Source of the DNA: Bifidobacterium mellis
Lineage (GTDB): Bacteria; Actinomycetota; Actinomycetes; Actinomycetales; Bifidobacteriaceae
Assembly: GCF_000967265.1 (NCBI RefSeq)
Contig: NZ_KQ033885.1
Span: forward strand, 1,717,538-1,781,537
Direction of reading: 5' to 3'
Length of the DNA stretch: 64,000 nucleotides
Positions 47,674 to 57,223 of the stretch are shown piece after piece; position 1 is the first letter of the stretch, and each line of letters starts with the position of its first letter. The notes under the pieces were generated by a model. That model made no database searches. It saw only the letters and a program-made list of their open reading frames with translations, and was not told the DNA's origin. Made by a program: the position numbers and the translations under genes.

Positions 47674-49926
47674 ATGGCCAATCAGACTCGTTCAGTCAGT
47701 TCGACCTCGCCCACACGCAGGACCCGGTCCGAGGCGCGCGGCAACAGGAATCGCGCCGACAGGCTCACCTCGCGGCATGCCGACCGGAATCCCCGGGGCG
47801 GCGGACCCCGTCGCGGACGGCCCCACAAGTCGCATCGCGTGCTTAAGTGGATCCTGGCCCTGCTGGGACTGGTGCTGGTCGCCGGGGCGGCGACCTTCGC
47901 ATACCTGTATCTGACCACTGAAATCATCCCGCCCGAGAAGCAGGCCCTGGCACAAAAGACCACGGTCTACTATGCGGACGGCACCACCCCCATCGGAACC
48001 TATGCCAACCAGAACCGGGAGATCATCGACTGCGCGGTCCTGCCCAAGTATGTGGGCAATGCGGTCGTCGCCTCGGAGAACCGCACCTTCTACAAGGACA
48101 ACGGCATCGACCTCAAAGGCATCAGCCGAGCGCTCTTCAACAACGTGACCAAGGGCACCCGTCAGGGCGGATCCACCATCACCCAGCAGTATGCCGAGCG
48201 CTACTACCTGGGCGAGACCACCTCCTACAAGGGCAAGCTGCGCGAAGCCATTCTCTCCTTGAAGATTTCCAGAACAGAGGATAAGGACACCGTCCTTTGC
48301 AACTACCTGAACACCATCTACTTCGGCCGTGGCGCTTACGGGATCCAGGCCGCCGCCCAAAACTACTTCGGCAAGGACGCCAAGGACCTGACCATGCCTG
48401 AGTCAGCCATGCTGGCTGGCATCATCCCCGCCCCGGCCTCCTGGGACCCGGCGGTCAACCCCAAGCAGGCCGAGTCGCGCTTCCGCCGCGTGCTGGCCAT
48501 CATGGAGGAGGACCACTACATCAGCCATCAGGACCGGGCCAGCGCCCAAATGCCACAGACCATCAAATACATGCCGCAGAACGTCTACCAGGGACCCAAC
48601 GGCTACCTGCTGCGCATGGTCCGCAACGAGCTGTCCTCCGGCAAAAAGGCCCCCTTCACTGCGGACGACCTGGATACAGGCGGCTACCGGATCATCACCA
48701 CCATACAAAAGGACAAACAGGATCTGATGTTCCAGGTGGCCAGTCCGTCCACAGGCAACAAGCATCTGCCGCCCACCCTGCAGATCGGGGGGCTCTCGGT
48801 CGACCCCAAGACCGGGGCCATCATCTCCCTGTACGCCGGTGACGACTACCTGACCCACCAACTCAACAACGTGGATCAGGCGACCTTCCAGGTCGGTTCG
48901 ACCATGAAGGCCTATACACTCCTGGGCGCCATCCAGGATGGGGTCAGCCTGAACACGGTCTTCAACGGCAATTCACCGCGTACCTTCTCCAGCGTGGGCA
49001 AGTCCGTCGCCAACGCCGGAAATGTCAGCTACGGGTACATCAACCTCTACTCGGCATTCGCCAACTCGGTCAACACGGTCTTCATGGACTTGGGCGAGCA
49101 CGTGACCTCACACAAGATCGCCCAGGTGGCACATACAGCCGGAATCACCGGGAAGATCGACGATACGACCACCTTCGACACCCTGGGTGTGGACGCCCTC
49201 TCGGTCTATGACGTGACCCAGGGCTACGCCACTCTGGCCAACGGAGGGCAACGACCCAAGCTGCACTTGGTCGCCCAGGTCAAGGACACCAAGGATCAGG
49301 AGCTCTACACGGCTGCAATCCAGTCGGATCAGGTCTTCAACGCCGATCAGGTGGCTCTGCTGCAGAAGGCCATGACCACCACGGTCCAGCGCGGCACTGC
49401 ATCCTATGCCCGTTCCCTGGGGCGGCCCATCGCCGGCAAGACCGGCACGGCCAATGACCAGACCGCCATCTCCTTCATCGGATTCACCCCCTCGCTTCTG
49501 ACCACCTTCGCCGTCTGGAACCAGGGTCAGGACGGCGGCGCCCTGAAGGTGCCGGATCGCTATCACGACGACTTCTATGCGGTCCAGCTCTTCACCCAAT
49601 ACATGAAGTCGGCCCTGGGCAACAGTCCAGTGGAGCGTTTCCCGGATGCTGAGGACCACGGCAAGATCGGTGGCCCGGAAGGCAATTGGGGCACCGGATC
49701 CCGGCAGCGCAGCCCGTCCACGCGCAACCGTGAATACTCATACGCACCCCAGCAACGCTCCCAGCGTCAGAACTCCGAGCAGGGGCAGTCCGGGTCCGGC
49801 TCCGGCAGTGGTTCAGGCGAAGGCGCTGGAGGCGGCAGCGAGAACGACAGCGGCAGCGACACGGGCGAGGGCGGCAACGAAGGCAGCACTCAGGGCAACT
49901 CCGGGGCCGAGTCATCCCAACAATAA
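47674..49926 (+). CDS. Class A penicillin-binding protein (transglycosylase-transpeptidase)
   Basis: Bifunctional cell-wall synthase of about 750 residues. A basic cytoplasmic tail of about 52 residues precedes one membrane helix (WILALLGLVLVAGAATFAYLYL). The GT51 domain has the catalytic Glu in ASENRTFYKDNGID and QGGSTITQQYAERYY, and YFGRGAYGIQAAAQNYFGK. The transpeptidase domain has S-x-x-K as GSTMKAYTLL, S-x-N as NSVNTVF and K-T-G as GKTGTAND. It ends in a Ser/Gly/Glu-rich low-complexity tail of about 45 residues outside the cell. I use ATG 47674; a GTG three codons earlier is possible. Confidence 0.94.
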   Translation: MANQTRSVSSTSPTRRTRSEARGNRNRADRLTSRHADRNPRGGGPRRGRPHKSHRVLKWILALLGLVLVAGAATFAYLYLTTEIIPPEKQALAQKTTVYYADGTTPIGTYANQNREIIDCAVLPKYVGNAVVASENRTFYKDNGIDLKGISRALFNNVTKGTRQGGSTITQQYAERYYLGETTSYKGKLREAILSLKISRTEDKDTVLCNYLNTIYFGRGAYGIQAAAQNYFGKDAKDLTMPESAMLAGIIPAPASWDPAVNPKQAESRFRRVLAIMEEDHYISHQDRASAQMPQTIKYMPQNVYQGPNGYLLRMVRNELSSGKKAPFTADDLDTGGYRIITTIQKDKQDLMFQVASPSTGNKHLPPTLQIGGLSVDPKTGAIISLYAGDDYLTHQLNNVDQATFQVGSTMKAYTLLGAIQDGVSLNTVFNGNSPRTFSSVGKSVANAGNVSYGYINLYSAFANSVNTVFMDLGEHVTSHKIAQVAHTAGITGKIDDTTTFDTLGVDALSVYDVTQGYATLANGGQRPKLHLVAQVKDTKDQELYTAAIQSDQVFNADQVALLQKAMTTTVQRGTASYARSLGRPIAGKTGTANDQTAISFIGFTPSLLTTFAVWNQGQDGGALKVPDRYHDDFYAVQLFTQYMKSALGNSPVERFPDAEDHGKIGGPEGNWGTGSRQRSPSTRNREYSYAPQQRSQRQNSEQGQSGSGSGSGSGEGAGGGSENDSGSDTGEGGNEGSTQGNSGAESSQQ

Positions 49927-49960
49927 ACCAGCCAGCTGTAAACCAGTTCAGACAATTTGG

Positions 49961-49994
49961 TCCGATCCAGGCGTAGCTGTGCGTCCGGATCGGA
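49961..49994. terminator. Hairpin between convergent PBP and leuA genes
   Basis: TCCGATCC (49961-49968) pairs with GGATCGGA (49987-49994). It lies 34 bases past the PBP stop; a GTTTTTC stretch follows on the plus strand after about 25 bases. Confidence 0.45.
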
Positions 49995-50025
49995 TCTGGA
50001 GGACCGGTATTGGTTTTTCTGGCCT

Positions 50026-51936
50026 TCAGCCGCGCTGGAAGCGGTTGAGCGCCGAGATGATGGCCTTGAGGGAGCTGGTGGAGATGGACGAGTCGATGCC
50101 CACGCCCCAGATCACCCGGGACCGGGCCGGTTCGCCCACCTGGCATTCCACGTAGGAAGCCGCCAGAGCATCCGTGCCGGCGGTCATGGCATGCTCGGCG
50201 TAATCCAGGACCGAGACGGTCTGATCCAGGGACTTGAGTGCATCCAGGAAGGCTGCAATAGGACCGTTCCCATGTCCCTGAACACGACGACGCACCTCAG
50301 GATCGCCTGGAGCAAGCCCCCGGTCCAGCAGGGTGGCATCGAGAACCGTGTCGGAACCGTCCTCGCCGGAGGTGACCGCCACATTCAGCAGCTTGAAGCG
50401 TCCCCACTGGCGCAGGGTCTCGTCGCGCTGATCGGCCATGGACTCACCGCCGACCACGCTTCCGCCGACCTCCACGGGCAGGTACTCGTCCTTGAAGAGC
50501 CGCCAGATATCGGCGTCCTTGACCTCATGCTTAGTCCTGTCGGCATAGCTTTGGACCAGCCGTTCGAACTCCACCTGGAGGCGCTTGGGCAGATCCAGAT
50601 GATGGTTGGCCTTGAGCAGGTAGGCCATGCCGCCCTTGCCCGACTGGGAGTTGACCCGGATGATGGCCTCATAGTTGCCGCCCACATCCTTGGGATCAAT
50701 GGGCAGGTAGGGCACCAGCCAGAGGAAGTCGTCGGGGTTGGCGTTGGCGCGCAGAGCCGCCTGCTGCCTGGCATCCAGACCCTTCTTGATGGCATCCTGG
50801 TGGGAGCCGGAGAAGGCTGTGAAGACGAAGTTGCCCACATAGGGGTGCCGCTCGGAGACGGCGATCTGATTGCAGTACTCCACCGTCCGACGGATGCCGG
50901 GCATGTCGGAGAAGTCCAGCTGGGGGTCGATCCCCTGGACCAGCAGGTTCAGCCCCACTGTGCAGATGTCAACATTGCCGGTGCGCTCGCCATTGCCCAG
51001 CAGGCATCCCTCAACCCGGTCAGCCCCGGCCAGCAGGCTGAGCTCGGTGGCGGCCACAGCCATGCCCTCGTCGTTGTGGGGGTGCAGGGAGAGCACCACC
51101 GCATCCCGGTCCTTGAGGTTGGTGGATATGTACTCCACCTCGTCAGCGAAGACGTTGGGGGTGGTCATCTCCACGGTGTTGGGCAGGTTGATGATCATGG
51201 GATGCTCCGGCGTGGGCCGGATCACGTCGATGACCGCGTTGCAGACCTCCAGGGAGTACTCGGGCTCTGCGCCGGAGAAGGACTCGGGCGAGTACTCATA
51301 GGAAAGATCCGTACCCCCGGCATCGGCCTCCAGGGAACGGCAAAGTTCGGCGGCATCGGTGGCCAGCTTCTTGATCCCGGCCTTGTCCTTGTGGAAGACG
51401 ACCTCCCGCTGCAGAACCGAGACCGAGTTGTAGAAGTGGACCACAGCCCGCTTGGCCCCACGCAGGGCCTCATAGGTACGGCGAATCAGGTGCTCGCGGG
51501 CCTGGGTCAGGACCACGATGGTCACATCGTCGGGAATCAGCTCGCGCTCTATCAGGAGGCGGATGAAATCGTAATCGGTCTCGGAGGCCGAGGGGAAGCC
51601 CACCTCGATCTCCTTGAAGCCCATGGAGATCAGCAGATTCCAGAATCTCAGCTTGCGCTCGGAATCCATGGGGTCGACCAGGGCCTGGTTGCCGTCGCGA
51701 AGATCCACCGAGCACCAGCGGGGCGCCCGCTTCAGGGTCTTGCCCGGCCAGGTGCGCTGCGGATAGTCAAAGGGAACCTGCTTGTTGTAGGCCACATATT
51801 TGTTGTATGGCATCGCGCTGGGCTTCTGCGGCGAACCCACGAACCTGGGGGGAGGCAGCAGCAGGTCGTTGTTCCCTCCATTGGATGCCGCGGCCTGGGC
51901 CGCAAGATCAAACACGGATGCACGATCCTGATCCAT
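50026..51936 (-). CDS. leuA: 2-isopropylmalate synthase
   Basis: First step of leucine synthesis: acetyl-CoA plus 2-ketoisovalerate. This is the long actinobacterial type. Core motifs are APRWCSVDLRDGNQALVDPM (metal and catalytic Arg), VGFPSASETDYDF, SLHPHNDEGMAVAATE with the metal-binding H-x-H, GADRVEGCLLGNGERTGNVD, and ...GKGGMAYLL. The C-terminal LeuA dimer domain with leucine feedback site runs from about 490 to the end (VRRRVQGHGNGPIAAF). 636 residues. A strong GAAGGAGGAG sits before the ATG. Confidence 0.97.
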   Translation of the reverse strand: MDQDRASVFDLAAQAAASNGGNNDLLLPPPRFVGSPQKPSAMPYNKYVAYNKQVPFDYPQRTWPGKTLKRAPRWCSVDLRDGNQALVDPMDSERKLRFWNLLISMGFKEIEVGFPSASETDYDFIRLLIERELIPDDVTIVVLTQAREHLIRRTYEALRGAKRAVVHFYNSVSVLQREVVFHKDKAGIKKLATDAAELCRSLEADAGGTDLSYEYSPESFSGAEPEYSLEVCNAVIDVIRPTPEHPMIINLPNTVEMTTPNVFADEVEYISTNLKDRDAVVLSLHPHNDEGMAVAATELSLLAGADRVEGCLLGNGERTGNVDICTVGLNLLVQGIDPQLDFSDMPGIRRTVEYCNQIAVSERHPYVGNFVFTAFSGSHQDAIKKGLDARQQAALRANANPDDFLWLVPYLPIDPKDVGGNYEAIIRVNSQSGKGGMAYLLKANHHLDLPKRLQVEFERLVQSYADRTKHEVKDADIWRLFKDEYLPVEVGGSVVGGESMADQRDETLRQWGRFKLLNVAVTSGEDGSDTVLDATLLDRGLAPGDPEVRRRVQGHGNGPIAAFLDALKSLDQTVSVLDYAEHAMTAGTDALAASYVECQVGEPARSRVIWGVGIDSSISTSSLKAIISALNRFQRG

Positions 51937-52198
51937 CTCTCCTCCTTCTTTCGTTCGTCGGAAACCACAATGTCACCCGGCTATAGGTGTTGGGCAGGCC
52001 GAAACCGTACCGGGGGTGCCATTATTTTACCGGAGGAGAGCCGGGACATGCGGTCCGGGTCCGCATTCCGACGCAGAGGAAGGCGAGCACACAGAGCCTG
52101 GCATAATTCGCAAGGTTGCCAAGGGTGCGAACACTACACAATGCAAGCACTGACGGAGTGCTCACTGCATAAGATTCATAAGATTCAGTGTAAGAGAT
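51937..52198. other. leuA upstream region
   Basis: About 260 bases. TAAAAT on the minus strand (52029-52024) is a possible -10 for leuA, without a good -35. I looked for a leucine-rich leader peptide or T-box and found none. The distal part holds a hairpin that may end the DUF5701 transcript. Confidence 0.4.
52142..52168 (-). terminator. Hairpin after DUF5701 gene
   Basis: AGCACT (52146-52151) and AGTGCT (52157-52162) form a stem extended by TGCA/TGCA ends, loop GACGG. It begins about 30 bases past the stop at 52199. No strong T-run. Confidence 0.4.
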
Positions 52199-52819
52199 TC
52201 ACTGGAAGAGGGAGACACCGCGGCGGCCCTCACAGTAGGCGTTGCCCAGCCAGGTGTGGCGCGAGTTGGGCCAGACCGAGCCCAGGCGGGGGGCGTTCTG
52301 ACTCATCCAGATGCTGGGAACGCGCCCATCGGCGCTGTGGGAACCCAGCAGATTGAAGCCGTTCTTGACCGCCAGCCAGTCAGGATGCTGGGTGGCGATG
52401 GCCAGCCCCTCCTCCAAGGTCAGGGGAAGACGATCGTCGGAGTCAATCAACTTGCGGGCCACGTCGGGTTCGCGGTTGGTGTAGCAGGTGCCGGTGTGCG
52501 GCTCCAGGACGATGTAGAAAGGCCCCTCGGGCGGCTCGAACCCGTTCTGGGGCAGAAAGCTGGCGATGTCGCGCGGCGGCATGGTGGTAAAGCCGGCCAT
52601 GCGGTTGATGCTGGTCCGGGCGATCAGCGACTCGGGCGAGACCAGCTCCCTGGTAGGGATGAGCAGGATCTGCTCGCCCAACTCGGTGGACTCCAGCGCG
52701 GAGATCAGGGGCTGGGCCAGGGCTCTGAAAGCGGCGGCGCTGATGTCCGCCACATCCGGATAGCCCAGGGCCACGATCCGATCCAGTTGCCGCTGCACTT
52801 CTTGGGAAGATCTGGTCAT
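52199..52819 (-). CDS. DUF5701 family protein
   Basis: A 206-residue protein starting MTRSSQEVQRQLDRIVALGYPDVAD and containing QILLIPTRELVSPE, PPEGPFYIVLEPHTGTCYTNREP and WMSQNAPRLGSVWPNSRHTWLGNAYCEGRRG. I recognise this as the actinobacterial DUF5701 family; no enzyme function is known. Cytoplasmic, no membrane segments. I start at ATG 52819. It lies 85 bases after araD on the same strand and could be read through from the sugar operon. Confidence 0.75.
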   Translation of the reverse strand: MTRSSQEVQRQLDRIVALGYPDVADISAAAFRALAQPLISALESTELGEQILLIPTRELVSPESLIARTSINRMAGFTTMPPRDIASFLPQNGFEPPEGPFYIVLEPHTGTCYTNREPDVARKLIDSDDRLPLTLEEGLAIATQHPDWLAVKNGFNLLGSHSADGRVPSIWMSQNAPRLGSVWPNSRHTWLGNAYCEGRRGVSLFQ

Positions 52820-52903
52820 GGTCCCCAGTCTAATTCGAATCCGCCGTGACAAGCATCTGCGCTGTCGTCACCCGCATGCCGGGGCGAGACATCGCATTGA
52901 GAT

Positions 52904-53596
52904 TCAATGCTGGCCGTACACGTGCTGGTAGCGGTCGTTCAGACTAGCCACATCCTCGTCGGACAGGGGCACGGGCGTACCAATCTGCTCAGCGGCCCAT
53001 ACCGTACGCGCCACCTCCTCCGTCATCGCCGCCGCCTTGACCGCGGCTTCGGCATCCACCCCGACCGTAAAGGGGCCGTGGTTGCGCATGAGCACCGCAG
53101 GACAGCCCGGATGTTCCGCCAGGGTCTCGACCACCCCACGGCCTATCTGGTCCGAACCGATCAAGGCGAAGGGACCCACCGGCACCGGACCGCCGAACTC
53201 GTCCCCCATCATCGTCAATACGCATGGGATAGACCGGCCCACTGCAGCAAAGGCCGTCGCGAAGGTCGAATGCGTATGCACCACGCCAAACACTTCAGGC
53301 ATGTGCCGGTAGATGTAGGCATGTGAAAACACATCCGAGGAGGGGGCGGCGGATCCGTCCACCACATGCCCCTCCAGATCCGTGACCACCATTGATTCCG
53401 GTGTCAACTGCTCATAGCGCACCCCGGATGGCTTGATCACCAGCAAGTCGGCTGAATGCAGACGCTGTGAGACATTCCCCGCCGTCCACACCACCAGCCC
53501 CCACTTGATCAACTGCGCATGCAGGGCAGCAACATGCTCACGGACCAGACCTACTTCGACACGTACCTCGTCAGGGAAATCAGCCAAGGACGTCAT
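52904..53596 (-). CDS. araD: L-ribulose-5-phosphate 4-epimerase
   Basis: A zinc class II aldolase-fold epimerase that converts L-ribulose 5-phosphate to D-xylulose 5-phosphate. WTAGNVSQRL, VIKPSGVRYEQL, SSDVFSHAYIYRHMPEVFGVVHTHSTFATAFAA (the H-T-H zinc ligands with the preceding S-S-D) and AVLMRNHGPFTVG (third His) are all present. 230 residues from ATG 53596, just after a GGTGGTTCTT leader. It is the last step of the operon, delivering a pentose phosphate to the phosphoketolase pathway. It belongs to the AraD/SgbE/UlaF group, so the symbol is generic. Confidence 0.9.
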   Translation of the reverse strand: MTSLADFPDEVRVEVGLVREHVAALHAQLIKWGLVVWTAGNVSQRLHSADLLVIKPSGVRYEQLTPESMVVTDLEGHVVDGSAAPSSDVFSHAYIYRHMPEVFGVVHTHSTFATAFAAVGRSIPCVLTMMGDEFGGPVPVGPFALIGSDQIGRGVVETLAEHPGCPAVLMRNHGPFTVGVDAEAAVKAAAMTEEVARTVWAAEQIGTPVPLSDEDVASLNDRYQHVYGQH

Positions 53597-53690
53597 AAGA
53601 ACCACCACCATTTCCAATATGGGGCCGACCCTCCCTGCGAAAAGCCGGCCCGGTTTGCTTACCTGTGCGTGCAGACCCTGCTGCGCATCC

Positions 53691-55052
53691 TCACAGGCTT
53701 TCCAGATCCTTGCCCTTGGTCTCCTGGGCAAAGAGGTATACGACGGCACCGATGACCAGGCAGACACCGAAGAAGGTGAACGCCGTGGTCACAACGCCGA
53801 TGTTGATGTGCTGGGAGACATAGTCGCCGCCCACCAGGAGCCCCATGAATATAGGGCCTACTATCTTGGCTGTGGCACCGATGCCGTATCCCAGTCCCAG
53901 TCCGGTGGAGCGAACATCGTTGGGGAATTGCTCGCCGCCGAAAGCGTTGAGAATGCCGAAGACACCGTCTGCGAAGGTCATGATGACCAGGACGGCGATG
54001 TAGAACTGCCAGCCGGAATTGTGGAAGAAGGCCGCGTAGAAGCATCCCAGGGCGCCGATGACGCCGAAGGAGAACATGGTCCAGCGCCGGCCGATGATGT
54101 CAGCCAGCCAGGCAGAACCGAATCTGCCTATGCAGTCGGCCACGGAGACGCCCATGAACAGGTAGGCCACCATCTGCGTTGAAAAACCGAAGGCATCCTT
54201 CATCAGCGTCTGACCCCAGGATTGGATGGCGAAGGAACCCAGAATGAAGCAGAAGGACCCGACGGAAATGATGACCAGCGGCTTGAGATGCTTGGACAAG
54301 AGCAGGCGATAGCTGGCCTTCTGCTCCTGCTCGACCTTGGGCAAGGCACCGACCTGGTCCGCGGGAAGCTCCAGGGCCCAAGCCAAGGCCTTGCGGGCAT
54401 CATTGTCACGTCCCACGCTCTGATAGAAACGGGGGGACTCCGGCACCGTCGCCAACCAGAACAGAAGAAGGACGGGAATAACGCCCAGGGCCACCAGCAC
54501 GCGCCAATTGTCGCCAATCAGGCTCTGTGAGACGGATCCCAGGAGCAGACCCAACGGGATGAAGACCGAAGCCAGGCCGGAGAGCATGCCGCGCTGCCTG
54601 GCCGGCACGAACTCCTGGACGTAGGGGATGGAGACGATGTTAAGGCCGCCTACGCCGATGCCCACACCGATGCGCAGGATGGCCAGCAGGATCCAGGCAC
54701 CGTCAGGCAGGAAGACCGACAGGGCCGTGAAGACCACGAAGCAGAGAACACACCACTGGAAGGCATGCTTGCGGCCGAAGCGATCGGCCAGACGCCCCCA
54801 GAGGATGGAGCCGATGACCGTGCCCAGCCCGGAACAGGCCAGGATGATGCCGGCGGAGACCCCGGTCAGGTGCCAGGCCGAAGTCAGGAGGGAGACCACG
54901 AAACCGATCAGGAACATATCGAAGAATTCGGATATGTTGCCGGCTATGGCCAGGCCTATGATGCTTTTCTGATGACCGGTCAGGGGACGAGAGTCTATCT
55001 GCTCGTATGCGGTCAGCGTCTGCCCGGCCTGCGTGACATGTGTATCACTCAT
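53691..55052 (-). CDS. MFS transporter, sugar-acid or metabolite uptake type
   Basis: A 453-residue, 12-helix carrier of the sugar porter/aromatic-acid symporter type. The loop 2-3 signature is WGRLADRFGRKHAFQWC and the second-half signature ADIIGRRWTMF; PESPRFYQSVGR after helix 6 and the final QETKGKDLESL are sugar-porter marks, and ISEFFDMFLIGFV in helix 1 is common in organic-acid symporters. Placed between the kinase and AraD of the ula-type operon, it should bring in the unphosphorylated substrate, replacing the PTS used for ascorbate in enterobacteria. Ribosome site weak. Confidence 0.88.
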   Translation of the reverse strand: MSDTHVTQAGQTLTAYEQIDSRPLTGHQKSIIGLAIAGNISEFFDMFLIGFVVSLLTSAWHLTGVSAGIILACSGLGTVIGSILWGRLADRFGRKHAFQWCVLCFVVFTALSVFLPDGAWILLAILRIGVGIGVGGLNIVSIPYVQEFVPARQRGMLSGLASVFIPLGLLLGSVSQSLIGDNWRVLVALGVIPVLLLFWLATVPESPRFYQSVGRDNDARKALAWALELPADQVGALPKVEQEQKASYRLLLSKHLKPLVIISVGSFCFILGSFAIQSWGQTLMKDAFGFSTQMVAYLFMGVSVADCIGRFGSAWLADIIGRRWTMFSFGVIGALGCFYAAFFHNSGWQFYIAVLVIMTFADGVFGILNAFGGEQFPNDVRSTGLGLGYGIGATAKIVGPIFMGLLVGGDYVSQHINIGVVTTAFTFFGVCLVIGAVVYLFAQETKGKDLESL

Positions 55053-55184
55053 AATGGGTGCTTTTCTTTCTCGGATGATCATGATGGCGGCGGCCCGACC
55101 ACGGTAGGGGTCTGACCGAAGGATCCAGGTCGCCTTCTCCGTCCTTGGAGAATACTGCGGCGAGCCTGAATCGTGAAGGACGGG

Positions 55185-56141
55185 TCAGCGATTGATATCC
55201 CCACCCAGCGGAATATCCAGTTCCTGGGCGCGGATACGGGTCAGATCGCCCATATGCGTCAGGGCGTACTCGGCAGCCCGCTGCCCCCACCTGACACCGC
55301 ACTCCACATCATCGGAGAGGAAGCCATGGAGGGTGGCAGCTACGAAGGAATCCCCGGCACCGGGACGGTCCACCACCGGAACCGGGGTGGTGACGTACTT
55401 CTTGATTCCTTTGGAGGTTCTCAGGTACGGACCATCCAGGTGATTGGTGGAAACGATGTACTCATTGCCGAAGCGCCGGTAGAGCTGTTCGCAGACCTGC
55501 TCGCCGGTCCCCTCGATTCCGAAGACGCTTTTGGCGTCCTTGATGGAGCAGAAGAGAATGCGAGCCTTATGAGCGATGGGCTCCAGAACCTTTCTGGCCT
55601 GGTCGCCGGACCAGAGCTTGCTGCGGAAGTTCACGTCAAGAGCGATGTCGATGCCGCGCTTCTCCGCCTGCTCGGCAGCATAGGTCACCACCTGGGCCGT
55701 GGTATCGGTCAGGGCCGCAGTGATGCCGGTCAGGAAGAGCAGGCGGGTGTCCAGCATCCGGTCCCAGTCGTAATCCTCGATCCCCGTCGACCTGAAAGGG
55801 GTGTACTCGCGGTCATAGATGACGTTGGCCGGCATGGGGGGCTCGCCCGGCTCCATGAAGTAGAGGGCGATCCGGCTGGCCGGCTTGCGGACCATGGTGC
55901 TCAGATCAACACCCACAGACCTGTATTCGCTCAGGATGTATTCGCCCAAATCCCCCTCCGGCAGTGAGGAGGTCCACAGGGTCCTGCGCTGAAGCTGAGC
56001 CAGGACTCCGGCTACATTGGCCTCGGAACAGGCAGGGTTCATCAGGACCGACCGGGCGTTCATCAGCCGCTCCCCCCTCCTGACCGTGAGCCTGATCTGC
56101 CCCTCTCCTATGGTCGAAAGGTCATATGCATGTTCTGCCAT
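55185..56141 (-). CDS. PfkB family sugar (acid) kinase, KdgK-like
   Basis: A ribokinase-fold kinase of 318 residues. The PfkB signature 2 with catalytic Asp is VVDRPGAGDSFVAA; the N-terminal half (EANVAGVLAQLQRRTLWTSSLPEGDLGEYI, GVDLSTMVRKPASRIALYF) resembles 2-keto-3-deoxygluconate kinases, and LALDVNFRSKLW is written here as IALDVNFRSKLW, a KdgK mark. AAGGAG precedes the ATG at 56141. In this operon it most likely puts the phosphate on the imported sugar acid or its lactone that UlaD later needs. That would replace PTS phosphorylation (inference). Confidence 0.85.
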   Translation of the reverse strand: MAEHAYDLSTIGEGQIRLTVRRGERLMNARSVLMNPACSEANVAGVLAQLQRRTLWTSSLPEGDLGEYILSEYRSVGVDLSTMVRKPASRIALYFMEPGEPPMPANVIYDREYTPFRSTGIEDYDWDRMLDTRLLFLTGITAALTDTTAQVVTYAAEQAEKRGIDIALDVNFRSKLWSGDQARKVLEPIAHKARILFCSIKDAKSVFGIEGTGEQVCEQLYRRFGNEYIVSTNHLDGPYLRTSKGIKKYVTTPVPVVDRPGAGDSFVAATLHGFLSDDVECGVRWGQRAAEYALTHMGDLTRIRAQELDIPLGGDINR

Positions 56142-56144
56142 CAC

Positions 56145-56353
56145 TTGCTCCTTGTCTACACGGTCGTCTTTCCAGCATGGACCACGACGTCCTTTCTGTC
56201 CGTATTACGACCTGTCACATTCAAACTCCCACCGATCGGGTCGACCCTCCAGGGGCGACCGCTGGCATCATAGCTTCCCTGCCGATGCCAAGGGGGTGGA
56301 GGACCGGCACAACCATCCCCCGTCGGCAGCCGTGACGACTGCCGGCCTTTGTC
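56145..56353. other. Gap inside the sugar-acid operon
   Basis: About 210 bases between the ulaE stop and the kinase start. CGGCAG (56324-56329) / CTGCCG (56339-56344) forms a small hairpin just past ulaE that could cause partial termination. No copy of the SorC-type operator is seen here. Confidence 0.4.
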
Positions 56354-57223
56354 TCACCCTCTGGGGTCAAGCACCTCCATGTCGGCCCCGCGCAACCAGG
56401 TTTCCACTTTCTTTCTTGCATTCGTGACGATCTGATCGGCCTGGGCCGAATCATCGTTCCACATCTCCAGCATGATCCGCCCCGACCAGGACTGCCGGGC
56501 CAGCTCGGCGAAAGCCGTGGGAAAATCGGCACAGCCTTCGCCCATGGTGATCCGACGCGGCTGCCCCGGGAGCACATCCTTGACGTGGATGGCCAGCATT
56601 CTGCCGGCTCCAGCCCTGAGCTCAGCCACGGCATCCAGCTCCTGCTCATAGAGGTTGCCGATATCCGGGTACATGCTCAACCAGGAGGACCCGACCTGGT
56701 CGCAAATGGACAGCCCCTTGGTGATGGAGGTGATGTCATTGCCGTCCACATTCTCTATGCCCAGCATGACGCCGGCCTGAGCCGCATACTCAGCAGCCCT
56801 GGCCAGAACCTCCACATACCTGGCACGCTGATCGGGATCAGGGTCCTCGTAGTAGGCGTAGTAACCGGCGACCTGGATCAGGGGGATACCCGCCTCATGA
56901 GCCAGATCAATCGCCTTGCGGAAGATCTCGTAGGCCCGACGGCGGACAGCCGGATCGGCCGAGCCAGGGCCGACCTTGCGGTGGCAGCTCAGGCAGATTC
57001 CTCCGACCTGGACGCCCTGGCGGTCGGCGGCCTGACGGAAGGCGGAAGCCTGAGCCGCCGTCCAGTCCAGGCGAGCCATTCGCTTGTCGCTTTCGTCAAT
57101 GGACAGATCCATGAAAGTGAATCCATCGGCCGCCACCTGGGACATGAATGCATCCCAGTCATCCGGCTCGGCGGGGGATCTCAGGGCCTTCTCATAGATG
57201 CCCAGGGTGACGCTGCCACTCAT
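56354..57223 (-). CDS. ulaE: L-xylulose/L-ribulose-5-phosphate 3-epimerase, UlaE-type
   Basis: A TIM-barrel epimerase that converts L-xylulose 5-phosphate to L-ribulose 5-phosphate. It matches enterobacterial UlaE/SgbU closely in the second half: LGIENVDGNDITSITK (first catalytic Glu), SMYPDIGNLYEQ, AIHVKDVLPGQPRRITMGEG and IMLEMWND (second Glu). 289 residues. The ATG overlaps the ulaD stop by four bases, so translation is coupled; a GTG three codons upstream is the alternative. Confidence 0.92.
   Translation of the reverse strand: MSGSVTLGIYEKALRSPAEPDDWDAFMSQVAADGFTFMDLSIDESDKRMARLDWTAAQASAFRQAADRQGVQVGGICLSCHRKVGPGSADPAVRRRAYEIFRKAIDLAHEAGIPLIQVAGYYAYYEDPDPDQRARYVEVLARAAEYAAQAGVMLGIENVDGNDITSITKGLSICDQVGSSWLSMYPDIGNLYEQELDAVAELRAGAGRMLAIHVKDVLPGQPRRITMGEGCADFPTAFAELARQSWSGRIMLEMWNDDSAQADQIVTNARKKVETWLRGADMEVLDPRG

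Noticed and set aside
51937-52198. Possible leucine attenuator or T-box before leuA
   Set aside because: No leader peptide with leucine codons and no T-box core were found; the only stem is small and closer to the end of the preceding gene.
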